This document shows positions 12,101 to 21,990 of a DNA stretch of 64,000 bases, piece after piece (position 1 is the stretch's first letter; every line of letters starts with the position of its first letter). The notes under the pieces were generated by a model. It was not told the DNA's origin, did no database searches, and saw only the letters and a program-made list of their open reading frames with translations. The translations under genes were made by a program, and so were the position numbers. This DNA is from Tanypteryx hageni (taxonomy: Eukaryota; Arthropoda; Insecta; Odonata; Petaluridae). The stretch spans positions 98,062,207 through 98,126,206 of the forward strand of contig CM054116.1 in assembly GCA_028673005.1 (NCBI GenBank), in the 5' to 3' direction.

Positions 12101-15100
12101 CCTCCTACTTCGATCTCAATCGAGCGTTCCTTCCTTCTGGTCCACGGCTGCCGCTACATTTGTGAGATTCTGTACCTCTTTTATTTGTTCCTTGATTGGT
12201 CTTGCACCCGATGCCCCCCGTCCAATGCTCCTCATCCAAAAACGCGTTTTGGGCGATAAATGACGCAATAATCTCGTGCACTACAGGGCGGAGCACGACA
12301 GGTCTTCTGCCCACAACGAGCTTAACAACGTCCGAGGCGCAATCGACCAGCTTTCGCGTGAAAAGGTAATGATGGTGATTACTTGGGCCGTCGTTTTCGG
12401 TTTCAGAGTAGAAGAGCATGCTCAAAGTGCGCCGTTTCCCCGGATTTTCTCCTGCAACCGCCCTCCCTTACCTCCTCTTCTATTTTGAGAATGCACTTTT
12501 CCCATCTAGACAAGAGTTTTTTTTGTGTAGACTGACCTATTATCTTCCAACTCCTTCCCTCTTACCATATGCACACGCATTATTTTTGGTCATTTTTTTT
12601 CAAATCCCCAATTTTTACATTTTTTTGTACGTCATTTTGCGTCGCTCCAACATTTTTTTCGAAAAAGATTCGATACACGAGGTCAGACTTCAACTATTAT
12701 TATTATTGGTTTGGTACAAACTGTAATTATCTTTTGGTTTTTACATCTGGAAACGATGGATACGTTTTGTGCGAAGGAACCGAGCGAAGAAGAAATCATC
12801 GATACCACACGGGCTCCGAATCGGGTTTTATGGCTATAACTAGCGATTTGATTTTTTTAGGGATTCTTACCAACACACTGTTGAAGATTAAAGACATGTA
12901 GAAGCAAATTCTATCGGACGGGTTAAAATACGATCGCTTGATTCAATTTCATTATTTAGCGTCTTTTAATTTTTTTCTCGTTCGAATGAGTTACAACTCA
13001 AATCATTTTAGACGGGAATTGAACAAAATTATCACAGATACAAATTTTCTTTCGTCAAACTTTAAATTTATTTCCTAATGCCTTAAACTGAACCTACGAT
13101 CGAATATTGGTTAGTAGTCAATTGTTTCTTTCCGGCTTAGTTTTTGAACAAAAGAAACGTCGGACAAGAGAAATCGAAGGTCTCTTCGACAGCAACAGCG
13201 CGACGCGACCTCTCCTCCCGCCATTTTCCCAGTTGGAGACCAAAAAGAAATAATGGATATGGATCGACCTTTATACCCCTCTCCACATCCGCCTTAGTCA
13301 TCATCATCCTCCTTAACACTAAAAACTCCTTTCTAGCTCTCCGAGTTGCACGGTTTAGTGCCTACCCAAAAAAATCCTACCTCTTTCTAATGCTACCCTT
13401 TTTTCCTTTTTCTCATCTCCACGAAACTCTTCCCTCACCACGAAACTCTCTTTACTTCAACACCACACGACACGAACACCGCGTGCGACCGACAACCGTC
13501 TCAACAACGTCACTCATTCTCCCACGCCTCTTCACGCACACAGGGCAGAAAAGGACAAGGCTCAGTACTTCGGAGAACTTAATGACCTGAGAGCCAGCGT
13601 GGACCATTTGGCCAACGAGAAGGTAAACTAGAGGGAGTCGTCTTGGACTCTCCTAGGAAAAAAAACAAACTCTGCCTATCTATCTCTATCGCTCAGAAAT
13701 TGCGACGCTGGTCTCATAGTGCATGGTGGGACATACATAGGAAACAATTAAAAAAGGCTACATTCACTTGAAGCAAGCTTATAAAATCCTAACAATCGCA
13801 AGAAAAATTGCAGCATTAAAAATTTCCTAGATATAGTGTCTATTAAAAAAAGTTCCGGCTTTATTCGCTCGGTTTACACTTAATCGAAAAAATGCTGAAT
13901 TTTGTCACTAATTTAGATATTATTAGTCATCTGCTTATAAAAATAATGCCATTAACCTTTAGGAAAGCGTGTAAATGTAAATTTATTATACACGGTTCAC
14001 GCCAATAACAAAAGATATGGAAAATCAGCTTGAAACCAGCGTATTGTTAACGCAATATTTGTCACGGAAGTCACTTTCTTGACTTCATATATTTTATGTA
14101 AGTATAACAAAGAACCATTGTCTTATGATTGACTCTTTTACGATCAACGGAATGTAACACATGTCTGGTTCCCAATGGATTATTGATTAGCGTGACAATT
14201 GCTGCTGATAATCTAATTATCTCTGACATACAACGCCACTCACAAAACTGCTAAATGAAATTATTTGTTTTGTCCTTGGTTATTGGAAATAGCAAGGAAT
14301 TCTTTCACCTGTCCAGAACAGTGCTTCTATAAACCAACCCTAATGCTCACCTTTATGTTACCTGAATTGAATGAATAACAACATTCCAAATGTCATACAC
14401 CTTAACCCTCCACTATTTTTACTTAATATTGTCCCTTGTGTGATCTAACTAATAACTATGTCTTTTGTGTATTTCTAACATATTACGGAGTTAGTTCAAT
14501 ACATGTATGGTTAGCATGAAAATTTTCTTTTATATAATTTAAAAATGAAAAAGTATGGTACCGCTTAAAACCGTTCTAGTCTTTGACCAAGAAAATCATT
14601 TTTATCAATACTTACCTGAATAAAGTAGTTCATTAAAGATAAAACCACAGGTAAGGAGGATAAACGTATGTTTTGACAGTTATTTACGTTTTTCCAATTA
14701 TAATACCTATTTTATGCTCCTGCTTTAATAAAATGTTTTAAAAATAAACTGAGCTGGTAAAAAATAAGCGTCGATCTATTATTTGAGAGATCTTCGATGC
14801 ATAAAATATCAACGAAGTTTACCCATCCGGTAAACTTTTCGGCAACTTCAACTTGATGAGTAACATTTTTAGCCGCTCAGCAATTCCATAACGGAATTGG
14901 ATCAAATATGGCGATTTTTAATTCACTCGTCGTAATCAAATCGATCAAGGACTGTAAGTCATTGGATTAATGCTTATGGTCTGTCCGCTCCAAATTGACT
15001 AATCCACTCCAAAACTGTGATTTTGCCATACGCTAACCATGCCGTTACTTCCCGCTCTGCGGTTTCCCCTCCCCGCTCTTCCCGCCGAGTAGGCTGCTGC

Positions 15101-17282
15101 TGAGAAGGTCGCCAAGCAAGTGCAACACCAGCTCAACGAGGTCCAGGGCAAGCTCGACGAGAGCAACCGCACCCTCAACGACTTCGATGCCGCCAAGAAG
15201 AAGCTGTCCATCGAGAACAGCGATCTCCTTCGCCAACTCGAGGAAGCTGAGTCTCAGGTGTCACAGTTGAGCAAGCTGAAGATCTCTCTCACCACCCAGC
15301 TGGAAGACACCAAGAGGCTCGCCGACGAGGAATCCAGGGTAAGTAATGGCGGACATCGCAGAATTCTCGCAAAGGAAGCGAAAACGAATGTGATTCCAGC
15401 CGACAGATCTAATGATTTCCCAGCATACTTAATGAAAAAGCCTTCAATACTGCCTTTCAGCCAAGATTTCATTGGCTTTTGAGAGAAATTAATTACTAAA
15501 AATCAGCAAATTTATCCGATATCCAGTGTAAGGTCACGGCAGTAAATTCATCTGCGTGCCAAAGATAAAATAAATGATCGGAATCACGAAATGAACAACT
15601 TATCGATAAATCTGAATCGATTTACGACGAAACTCTTTTCGTTTATAGGAGCGTGCAACCCTCCTTGGCAAGTTCCGCAATCTCGAACACGACTTGGACA
15701 ACATCAGGGAGCAGCTCGAGGAAGAGGCTGAGGGTAAGGCTGACATCCAGAGGCAGTTGAGCAAGGCCAACGCCGAAGCCCAGCTGTGGCGTTCCAAGTA
15801 CGAGTCCGAGGGAGTGGCACGCGCCGAAGAGCTTGAGGAAGCCAAGTGAGTACTGTAGGAAAGACGCCGAGAAAAATCGTCCCTTCGGGAGGATTAATGA
15901 AAGTAGTTAGGTGTTTCTCTAATTAAACACACATATTTGAACCAAAATATGTCAATTCTTCCTTGTTTCATGAGTAAAAACCTTGAGTCAATACAAAAAT
16001 TTAGAAAGCAGTATATTCATATGAAAAAGTTTTAATGCAATAATATAATTGAAACAATTTTCTGTCAGATAAACATACCTTTGAAAACATTTAAGTCCGA
16101 TCGTCATTGACTGTCCGGAATTAAAGTAACCGTTCATCGCCGTATCCTTCCAGGCGCAAGTTGCAGGCCCGTCTTGCTGAAGCTGAGGAAACCATCGAAT
16201 CTCTCAACCAGAAGGTCGTCGCTCTTGAAAAGACCAGGCAGAGGCTGTCCACTGAAGTCGAGGACCTCCAACTGGAAGTCGACCGTGCACAGTCCATTGC
16301 CAGCGCTGCCGAGAAGAGGCAGAAGCACTTCGACAAGATCGTTGGAGAATGGAAGCTCAAGGTACGCGGTCTTAAAAATAGTTCTCTGATGGATTTCACC
16401 CAATTAACAAAAACGTCACAGTTTAAATTTTCCACAACCATTCTCGACTTTATTAATTATACTTTTTTATTGAGAAGCTTTCTTATCACTTATTTCCAAT
16501 AGTAACTCAGATAAATAAAACTTTTTATACCAGTCAGAAACGAAAAATCACGATATAAAACCGAGATTGATTCGGAAAATAAAGATTTGCCTCTGTGATG
16601 TAAGACAATGCTTCAATTCACGTTCAATTCTTTCCTGTACTCCAGGTTGATGACCTCAGCGCTGAGCTCGATGCCTCCCAGAAGGAATGCCGCAACTACT
16701 CCACCGAGCTCTTCCGTCTCAAGGGAGCTTACGAGGAAGGCCAGGAACAGCTGGAGGCTGTCCGTCGCGAGAACAAGAACCTTGCCGGTAAGAATCTCGG
16801 TTTATGGCACCAGCACCTTTTTCTGAAAAGAACAAAAAAAAAACACCCCAAAAGAATCGAAAATAACGTGCTAAATATTGTCCGTTTGCTATCGCAGACG
16901 AGGTCAAGGATCTGTTGGACCAGATTGGAGAGGGTGGACGCAACATCCACGAGATCGAGAAGGCAAGGAAGCGCCTCGAAGCCGAGAAGGAAGAACTCCA
17001 GGCCGCCCTCGAGGAGGCTGAGGCTGCTCTTGAACAGGAGGAGAACAAGGTGCTCCGATCGCAGCTTGAGCTCAGCCAGGTGCGGCAGGAGATCGACCGC
17101 CGCATCCAGGAGAAGGAGGAGGAATTCGAGAACACAAGGTTTGTATGAGCTGTCTTGCCACAGCGATCTCTCTCAAAGGCAAAATTAGTATTTAAATGGA
17201 AATTTTCTGAAAAATAACATTGTGGATAAGTTGGGTATAAGATCCACTAAATGTCATTTAGCTTTCTGTAAAATATCAATAT

Positions 17283-17327
<45 letters not shown>

Positions 17328-17423
17328 CAAGATATGAAGAGGACAGCAGAAAATAGGAGTATATGGAGAACCAGGTTTAACCATGAATAATCACGGAGTT
17401 GTCTACGGACAGACTACCTGTGA

Positions 17424-17463
<40 letters not shown>

Positions 17464-17820
17464 GTATATATATGATAATACAATAGGTTATTATTTTTCA
17501 ACCGATTTAGTTTGATCAGCTCCTAATCACCCAATTTATTTTATAGGAAGAACCACCAGCGCGCCCTGGACTCCATGCAAGCCAGCTTGGAAGCCGAAGC
17601 CAAGGGTAAGGCTGAGGCCCTTCGCATGAAGAAGAAGCTCGAGGCTGACATCAATGAGCTCGAGATCGCTCTTGACCACGCCAACAAGGTGAGTTATCCT
17701 GACTTTAATTTTATGATCTCAAAATGTACCATTTCAATTGACTTCAGATCACAGTTTGAAAGGAGTTTCTGTTCAAATTTAAAATAAAATCCAAAACACC
17801 TATAATTTCGATTATTGATA

Positions 17821-17872
<52 letters not shown>

Positions 17873-20800
17873 CAAAATATCAAATTCGACTATATCCTCT
17901 CGTAATTTTTGGGAATTATATAAAATTCTCCGTTCTTTCGTGGACGAAGACCAGAGATAACGCGTGGAATTTTCCATTTCTATTTGTGCAGGCCAACGCT
18001 GAAGCCCAGAAGAACATCAAGAGACACCAGCAACAGCTCAAGGACACCCAGAGCGCCCTAGAAGAGGAAGTGCGCTGCCGCGAGGAAGCCCGCGAACAGC
18101 TCGGAATCAGCGAGCGCCGCTCCAACGCCCTGCAGAACGAGCTCGAGGAGTCCCGCACCCTCCTGGAGCAGGCCGACCGAGGCCGCCGCCAGGCAGAGGC
18201 CGAGCTCGCCGATGCCCACGATCACCTCAACGAACTGGCTGCACAGAATACCTCTGTCACTGCCGCCAAGAGGAAGCTGGAAGGCGAACTCCAGACCCTC
18301 CACGTGAGTATCCATTGAATGATTCGGCCGTTCATTTTCACCCAGATCGAATAGTGCATTCGGCTTTTTCATCTGAATATTCTCTGGCAGATGTTTACAT
18401 TTCAAGATACCATCCTATTATTTATGATAAAAACGACTCATTTTTCGTTCCGCTTTATTCTTCCTGGTGGGTATCATCAGCTCATATTTGAACGCGATTA
18501 TCCCTCAGTATTATTTTTCTTGCATCGAATCTTCAATCATTCCATTGATCTCATTATTAATCGCTTAGCGACGGATTGAAGGTGACCCTTTATTCCTCCT
18601 AAACTTGGAAGAGCAGAGCGTGATATTTTCGTCTGTCTATTCCCCATCTAGTCCGACCTCGACGAACTCCTCAACGAAGCCAAGAACTCAGAGGAGAAGG
18701 CAAAGAAGGCGATGGTGGATGCTGCTCGCCTCGCAGACGAACTCCGCGCCGAGCAGGACCACGCACAGACCCAAGAGAAGATGCGCAAGGCTTTGGAGAT
18801 ACAGATCAAGGAACTCCAGGTCCGATTGGACGAAGCCGAAGCCAACGCTCTCAAGGGAGGCAAGAAGGCCATCCAGAAGCTGGAAGTGCGCGTCAGGGAG
18901 CTGGAGAACGAGCTCGATGGAGAGCAGAGACGCCACGCCGACGCCCAGAAGAACCTCCGAAAATCCGAGAGAAGGATCAAGGAGCTCAGCTTCCAGGCCG
19001 AGGAGGACAGGAAGAACCACGAGAGGATGCAGGACCTTGTCGACAAGCTCCAGCAGAAGATCAAGACATACAAGAGGCAGATCGAGGAGGCGGTAAGTTG
19101 GGCCAAAACCGTCCCGGAGAGATTTATTATTAGCATTTCAGGAAGATGTTCTAATATACTAATAATAACTCATAAATGAGCTACTTTGCGATCACCTCTT
19201 TTTATGATCATGTCACAGCGTCGTTGAGTTTAATTTCTCATTTAGAGGAATCGCCTATAGTACATTACTTCTTAACCGAAAATAAAATGGAATTTGAGCA
19301 ATTTTTTTAACGGAACAGCTGATGGACTCTTTGATTCTTACCTGACGATTACAGGAGGAGATTGCCGCTCTCAATCTGGCCAAGTTCCGAAAGGCCCAGC
19401 AGGAGCTGGAAGAAGCCGACGAGCGGGCTGACCTCGCAGAGCAAGCCATTGCCAAGTTCAGGGCGAAGGGCAGGTCCGGGTCCGCGGCAAGGGCAGGCAG
19501 CCCAGTGGTGAGTATCACTATTTCCTTAGACTCCCTGAATAGTAGCGACAAAAAATAAATTAGTGGAAGAATTATTCCCACAATGGAATTCGTATTGAAT
19601 TGAAAATTCGCTCTGAAAAAGAATATTTCGATTAATTATGATAATTTCAATCCCTTGGAGAAATTGGGATGAATCGCGGATAGTATCAAAGGGACTTGAA
19701 AATTTTACCTTATTTGTAAGTTAAATTGGCAGTTTTGATCAGGTCCTCTTATATTTTCAATTAACTTAAGCTTTTGTAATGCAAATGCCACTCTAAAAAC
19801 TGATACATTAACCTTAATCTCAGTAAAGCTTCATAATACCTTGTCCAATTATTAAACTAAGAGCTTCCATTTCAATTTATTTAAAGCTTATTTAAAATAA
19901 GTGGACTAGCTTTCCTTCTGATGCTTCAATATGAGTCAAATCAGCACTTCAAAAAGTAGAGCAATATATCAGCTTCATTGCTATTTAAGCTGCTTTCTTA
20001 AGCTCATCCATTGACTTGAGATAGCCACTAACCACGAAAAAAACAGACCCTGTTTTATGGTCTTTTACAAAAAAGTTAGCGCAAAGGCTATCTGTAAATT
20101 TCCTGCTTCGGCAAATTAGTTGATCGGCCAAATATAAGACTAACGCTTTCCGTTCTCTTTCTTTTTCTCCCTGCAACTTTTGAACGCATCTTCAGCCATC
20201 AAAGGCCAGCGCCAAGGTGTAATATCAAAAACCATTTAAATGCAAAAAACCATCTCTTCCTCGTAAGTTACATCTCAGTATGCCTGTCTGTCCGTGTTTT
20301 TTTGGGATGTGTGATTATAGAGCAAAGGGAAACAAGCCTTTGTTCCGTCGATTTCATTCCGCCTTTTAAAACCCTTGCCCTTACCTTACATGTGCAGTGC
20401 TTGCAAAAACCCTTTTACCTGCATCATAGATTTTAAATGCGACATTTAGAGCCCGAAAGGCAGGTCTCAAATCCCCGTGATTGTTCGAGTGTTACCCCTT
20501 CCCATCTGTCATTCGTCTCGTTAGTTTGTGAATCGCACCCACTAAAAAAATATGTTAATCCCGAATTTATGTCTCCTAAAAATGTTTTTCGAACCCGAAT
20601 GATTTCGAATAAACCATCCAAGTTTTATATCTAACTGTTATATTTTTAGATATGAAATGTCAAAGGGAATGTTTTCTTGATTCTTATATCATTTGAATCA
20701 GTTAAAAAAGGAGATTAAATGCTAATTCCTGTTTTATTTCAACTCGGCGAAACATTGCTATTTTAATGTTTGGCTCGCTGCCTCAATTTGCGAAGTGGTA

Positions 20801-21103
20801 ACTAAGCAAAATATAAATATTTATCAAATAACTGCTCGAGTTTTATGCATATTTCGTTTAAATATTGAGAATTAAGATAGATTGATTACGTGCGTCATGA
20901 TCGCCAAGCACTCTTTAAAAACAAATGACGCACTCCAGAGAGAAGTGCCCGAGAAGACTGGGATTCTTTTTTGCAATTTCATAAACATCTCTTCCCGATT
21001 CTCTCCACAGCCCCACCGCGCGCCTTCCCACAAGCCATCGCATGCCCTCGACGGTGGTGCCTTCCCACCCCGCTTCGATCTTCATCCGGAGTTCGAGGTT
21101 TAA
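8994..21103 (+). CDS. Mhc: Muscle myosin heavy chain, 3' half (rod), spliced, partial at 5' end
   Basis: This gene encodes the coiled-coil rod (S2 and light meromyosin) of the sarcomeric myosin II heavy chain, which dimerises and packs into muscle thick filaments. Exons read here: 8994-9122, 9508-9651, 9803-9903, 10180-10438, 10702-10955, 12287-12365 or 13544-13622, 15093-15338, 15649-15845, 16154-16361, 16646-16787, 16898-17138, 17547-17688, 17992-18303, 18652-19092, 19355-19507, then 20196-20222 or 21011-21103. All introns are GT-AG and every phase agrees. Constitutive exons plus one hinge exon total 3048 nt, or 1016 codons. The protein is almost collinear with Drosophila Mhc from about residue 917 to the end, by recall of that sequence. 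The heptad pattern is continuous, with many Lys, Glu and Leu residues. Motor, neck and first rod exons are not in the window. There are more introns than in Drosophila, where this rod region has few. Confidence 0.96.
9508..9651 (+). CDS. Mhc: Mhc rod exon 2 of window
   Basis: This exon encodes 48 residues (window residues 44-91), from [15 protein letters not shown] to TSEELQ, highly conserved in insect Mhc. The acceptor is TTACAG at 9502-9507 and the donor is GTAAGG at 9652. It is phase 0 at both ends. The upstream intron contains a short AT microsatellite at 9342-9363. Confidence 0.93.
9803..9903 (+). CDS. Mhc: Mhc rod exon 3 of window
   Basis: This exon encodes [16 protein letters not shown] through REKKL plus the first two bases of an Arg codon (window residues 92-125). 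The acceptor is TATATAG ending at 9802 and the donor is GTAAGG at 9904. The split Arg codon CG|C is completed by the next exon. Confidence 0.93.
10180..10438 (+). CDS. Mhc: Mhc rod exon 4 of window
   Basis: This exon completes the split Arg codon and encodes [14 protein letters not shown] to RQARAK (window residues 125-211), in S2. The acceptor is ATGCAG ending at 10179 and the donor is GTGAGA at 10439. The heptad repeat is uninterrupted and the sequence is nearly identical to Drosophila Mhc in this stretch. Confidence 0.94.
10702..10955 (+). CDS. Mhc: Mhc rod exon 5 of window (before hinge)
   Basis: This exon encodes [15 protein letters not shown] to LNKLKA plus two bases (AA) of a Lys codon (window residues 212-296). 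The donor is GTGAGG at 10956. Because the exon ends in phase 2, it can join in frame only to one of the two hinge exons, each of which begins with the missing G. Confidence 0.94.
12287..12365 (+). CDS. Mhc: Mhc alternative hinge exon a (15a-like)
   Basis: This 79-nt exon supplies the G that completes a Lys codon and then 26 residues, [12 protein letters not shown] to IDQLSREK. The acceptor is CTACAG (12281-12286) and the donor is GTAATG at 12366. It corresponds to Drosophila Mhc exon 15a, one of two alternative exons for the S2 hinge that vary thick-filament and contractile properties between muscles. Its length is not a multiple of three, so it cannot be skipped, or included together with the second copy, without a frameshift. 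Confidence 0.92.
13544..13622 (+). CDS. Mhc: Mhc alternative hinge exon b (15b-like)
   Basis: This is a second 79-nt exon with the same phases as the copy at 12287. It encodes 26 residues, [12 protein letters not shown] to VDHLANEK. The acceptor is CACAG ending at 13543 and the donor is GTAAAC at 13623. It matches Drosophila exon 15b in its Tyr/Gly pair and the LNDLRA and VDH residues. If both copies were joined, the reading frame would meet TAA within 13 codons of this exon, so use is expected to be mutually exclusive. Confidence 0.92.
15093..15338 (+). CDS. Mhc: Mhc rod exon after hinge
   Basis: This exon encodes 82 residues (window residues 323-404), [14 protein letters not shown] to RLADEESR, at the junction of S2 and light meromyosin. 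The acceptor is GAGTAG ending at 15092 and the donor is GTAAGT at 15339. It is phase 0 at both ends. The 1.47-kb intron before it shows no further hinge-exon copy that I could find. Confidence 0.94.
15649..15845 (+). CDS. Mhc: Mhc LMM exon
   Basis: This exon encodes [16 protein letters not shown] to EELEEA plus two bases of a Lys codon (window residues 405-470). The acceptor is TTATAG ending at 15648 and the donor is GTGAGT at 15846. It is light meromyosin coiled coil. Confidence 0.94.
16154..16361 (+). CDS. Mhc: Mhc LMM exon
   Basis: This exon completes the Lys codon and encodes [17 protein letters not shown] to GEWKLK (window residues 470-539). The acceptor is TTCCAG ending at 16153 and the donor is GTACGC at 16362. 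Confidence 0.94.
16646..16787 (+). CDS. Mhc: Mhc LMM exon
   Basis: This exon encodes [17 protein letters not shown] to ENKNLA plus the first base of an Asp codon (window residues 540-587). The acceptor is CTCCAG ending at 16645 and the donor is GTAAGA at 16788. The intron that follows is only 110 bp. Confidence 0.94.
16898..17138 (+). CDS. Mhc: Mhc LMM exon
   Basis: This exon completes the Asp codon and encodes [18 protein letters not shown] to EEEFENT plus two bases of Arg (window residues 587-667). The acceptor is TCGCAG ending at 16897. The donor GTTTGT at 17139 is weaker than the others. The next intron contains a LINE fragment and two AT microsatellites. Confidence 0.93.
17286..17460. 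repeat. Two AT microsatellites flanking a LINE fragment
   Basis: Near-pure (AT)n tracts occupy 17286-17325 and 17428-17460, on either side of the truncated LINE copy. A further 47-bp tract lies at 17824-17870 in the next intron. Confidence 0.9.
17326..17428 (+). mobile_element. 5'-truncated RTE-like LINE fragment in Mhc intron
   Basis: About 102 bases match the last part of the LINE at 49118-52391 (positions about 52291-52386) with roughly seven differences. The match includes the last coding codons, the TAATCACGGA stop region, the motif GTCTACGGACAGACTACC and the start of the TGA tail. It sits between two AT microsatellites (17286-17325 and 17428-17460), in the same orientation as Mhc. It is a dead 5'-truncated copy. 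Confidence 0.93.
17547..17688 (+). CDS. Mhc: Mhc LMM exon
   Basis: This exon completes the Arg codon and encodes [18 protein letters not shown] to ALDHANK (window residues 667-714). The acceptor is TTATAG ending at 17546 and the donor is GTGAGT at 17689. Confidence 0.94.
17824..17870. repeat. AT microsatellite in Mhc intron
   Basis: An uninterrupted (AT)n tract of about 47 bp. It is non-coding; the isoleucine/tyrosine repeat open frames over it are artefacts. Confidence 0.9.
17992..18303 (+). CDS. Mhc: Mhc LMM exon
   Basis: This exon encodes 104 residues (window residues 715-818), [16 protein letters not shown] to ELQTLH. The acceptor is GTGCAG ending at 17991 and the donor is GTGAGT at 18304. 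It is phase 0 at both ends. A long AT microsatellite lies in the preceding intron at 17824-17870. Confidence 0.95.
18652..19092 (+). CDS. Mhc: Mhc LMM exon (largest in window)
   Basis: This exon encodes 147 residues (window residues 819-965), [17 protein letters not shown] to YKRQIEEA. The acceptor is ATCTAG ending at 18651 and the donor is GTAAGT at 19093. It covers the part of light meromyosin close to the C-terminus, the area needed for filament assembly in sarcomeric myosins. Confidence 0.95.
19355..19507 (+). CDS. Mhc: Mhc exon encoding end of coiled coil and tailpiece
   Basis: This exon encodes 51 residues (window residues 966-1016), [15 protein letters not shown] to RAGSPV. The coiled coil ends around [10 protein letters not shown] short Gly, Ser and Arg-rich non-helical tailpiece follows, and in insect myosins this area varies by isoform. 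The acceptor is TTACAG ending at 19354 and the donor GTGAGT is at 19508, phase 0. It can splice in frame to either terminal exon. Confidence 0.94.
20196..20222 (+). CDS. Mhc: Mhc alternative C-terminal exon (18-like)
   Basis: The acceptor CTTCAG at 20190-20195 is followed in phase 0 by PSKASAKV and a TAA stop at 20220-20222, giving a short 8-residue tail. The position and brevity resemble Drosophila Mhc exon 18, which adds a very short tail. A GT at 20217 also allows the exon to be read as a 21-nt in-frame cassette (PSKASAK) joined to the last exon. The donor context GTGTAA is poor, so I prefer the stop-containing reading. No poly(A) signal was resolved for this exon alone. Confidence 0.72.
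   Translation, partial: PSKASAKV
21011..21103 (+). CDS. Mhc: Mhc last exon, long C-terminal tail (19-like)
   Basis: The acceptor CTCCACAG ends at 21010. The exon encodes 30 residues in phase 0 ending at TAA 21101-21103. Its motif [14 protein letters not shown] aligns with the Drosophila exon 19 tail ([14 protein letters not shown]), so the identity is firm. Skipping the 20196 exon gives this longer tail. The 3' UTR begins at 21104. Confidence 0.92.
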   Translation, partial: PHRAPSHKPSHALDGGAFPPRFDLHPEFEV

Positions 21104-21187
21104 TGGAGTAAGGCGGCGCGTGTGTTATAAGGAGAGAGGATCAACTTGGTGGAAAACTTAAAAAAAATTGGAAAAATGCTCTTTTTA

Positions 21188-21287
21188 AATAAAAAAAGGG
21201 CTTGACAAAAAAAATAAAACTAAATTTAAAAAGACGCCTCGCCTTGCTATATATATATATATATCTCTATCGTATATATTAAATAAA
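21188..21287 (+). terminator. Candidate Mhc polyadenylation signals
   Basis: Three canonical AATAAA hexamers lie downstream of the last Mhc stop, at 21188-21193, 21213-21218 and 21282-21287. Any could end the Mhc transcript. Which one is used cannot be told from sequence alone, and longer 3' UTRs are possible. Confidence 0.5.
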
Positions 21288-21990
21288 ACTCCATCGAGGG
21301 AATAATAACAATAAGAAACAACGCAAAGCGACGCTTTCCATTCGAGCGACGATTCCTACCTACCCTTTCCTTTTTCTTTTTTCCCTTTACATCAACATCC
21401 TTCCCTCCCCCTCCCCCTCCTCCCTCCCTCTCTCTCTCTCTCTTTCACGCCTTGGTCATCCACTTCCGGTGCCGAGCGACCACTTCCAAGAGGAAAATAT
21501 ATATATATATATATATATTATATAAACGGAGGAGGCACGTACACGAGAAAGAAACACAGAAGAGGCGTATTATGATAATTAAACGAGTCACTCCACGAAT
21601 GATTTAATGAATTTGTACAAAAATGATAAAAGTTGTGCTTTCGTTTGCCGAGGTATGAATGATGGTAGGAGGTGGTTGTGAAAACATGAATCAAAACCCA
21701 GGAGTGTCCGCTCTTCCATTTAATACGCCCTCCCCGCCCCCCCCCCCCACTCTACGCTGCTCTCCTCCCCTTAACCCTTATCTCCCCCTCCTCTCCCGTC
21801 TCTCGCGCGTTTTTAGCGATGCAGGAGGGTCTCTCTTGAGCCAACCCGAATATCTGCATTAAAGAAAAAAAGGGAAAGGCAAGGGCGGGAGGGAGAGAGA
21901 GAGAGAGAGGGAGGGGGGAGCGAGAGAGAGAAAAAGAGAATGAGAGAGAATGACAGAGAGAAAGAGAGAGAGTGTGAGAGAGAGAGAGCA
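21249..21990. repeat. Low-complexity cluster downstream of Mhc
   Basis: The region contains AT tracts at 21249-21264 and 21498-21519, CT-rich sequence at 21400-21445 and a long GA-rich tract at about 21890-21990. It may partly be Mhc 3' UTR. I see no gene in it. Confidence 0.7.

Noticed and set aside
17815..18318. Open frame with an Ile/Tyr repeat N-terminus joined to myosin sequence
   Set aside because: The repeat comes from an AT microsatellite in the intron. The real exon starts at 17992 after a splice acceptor.
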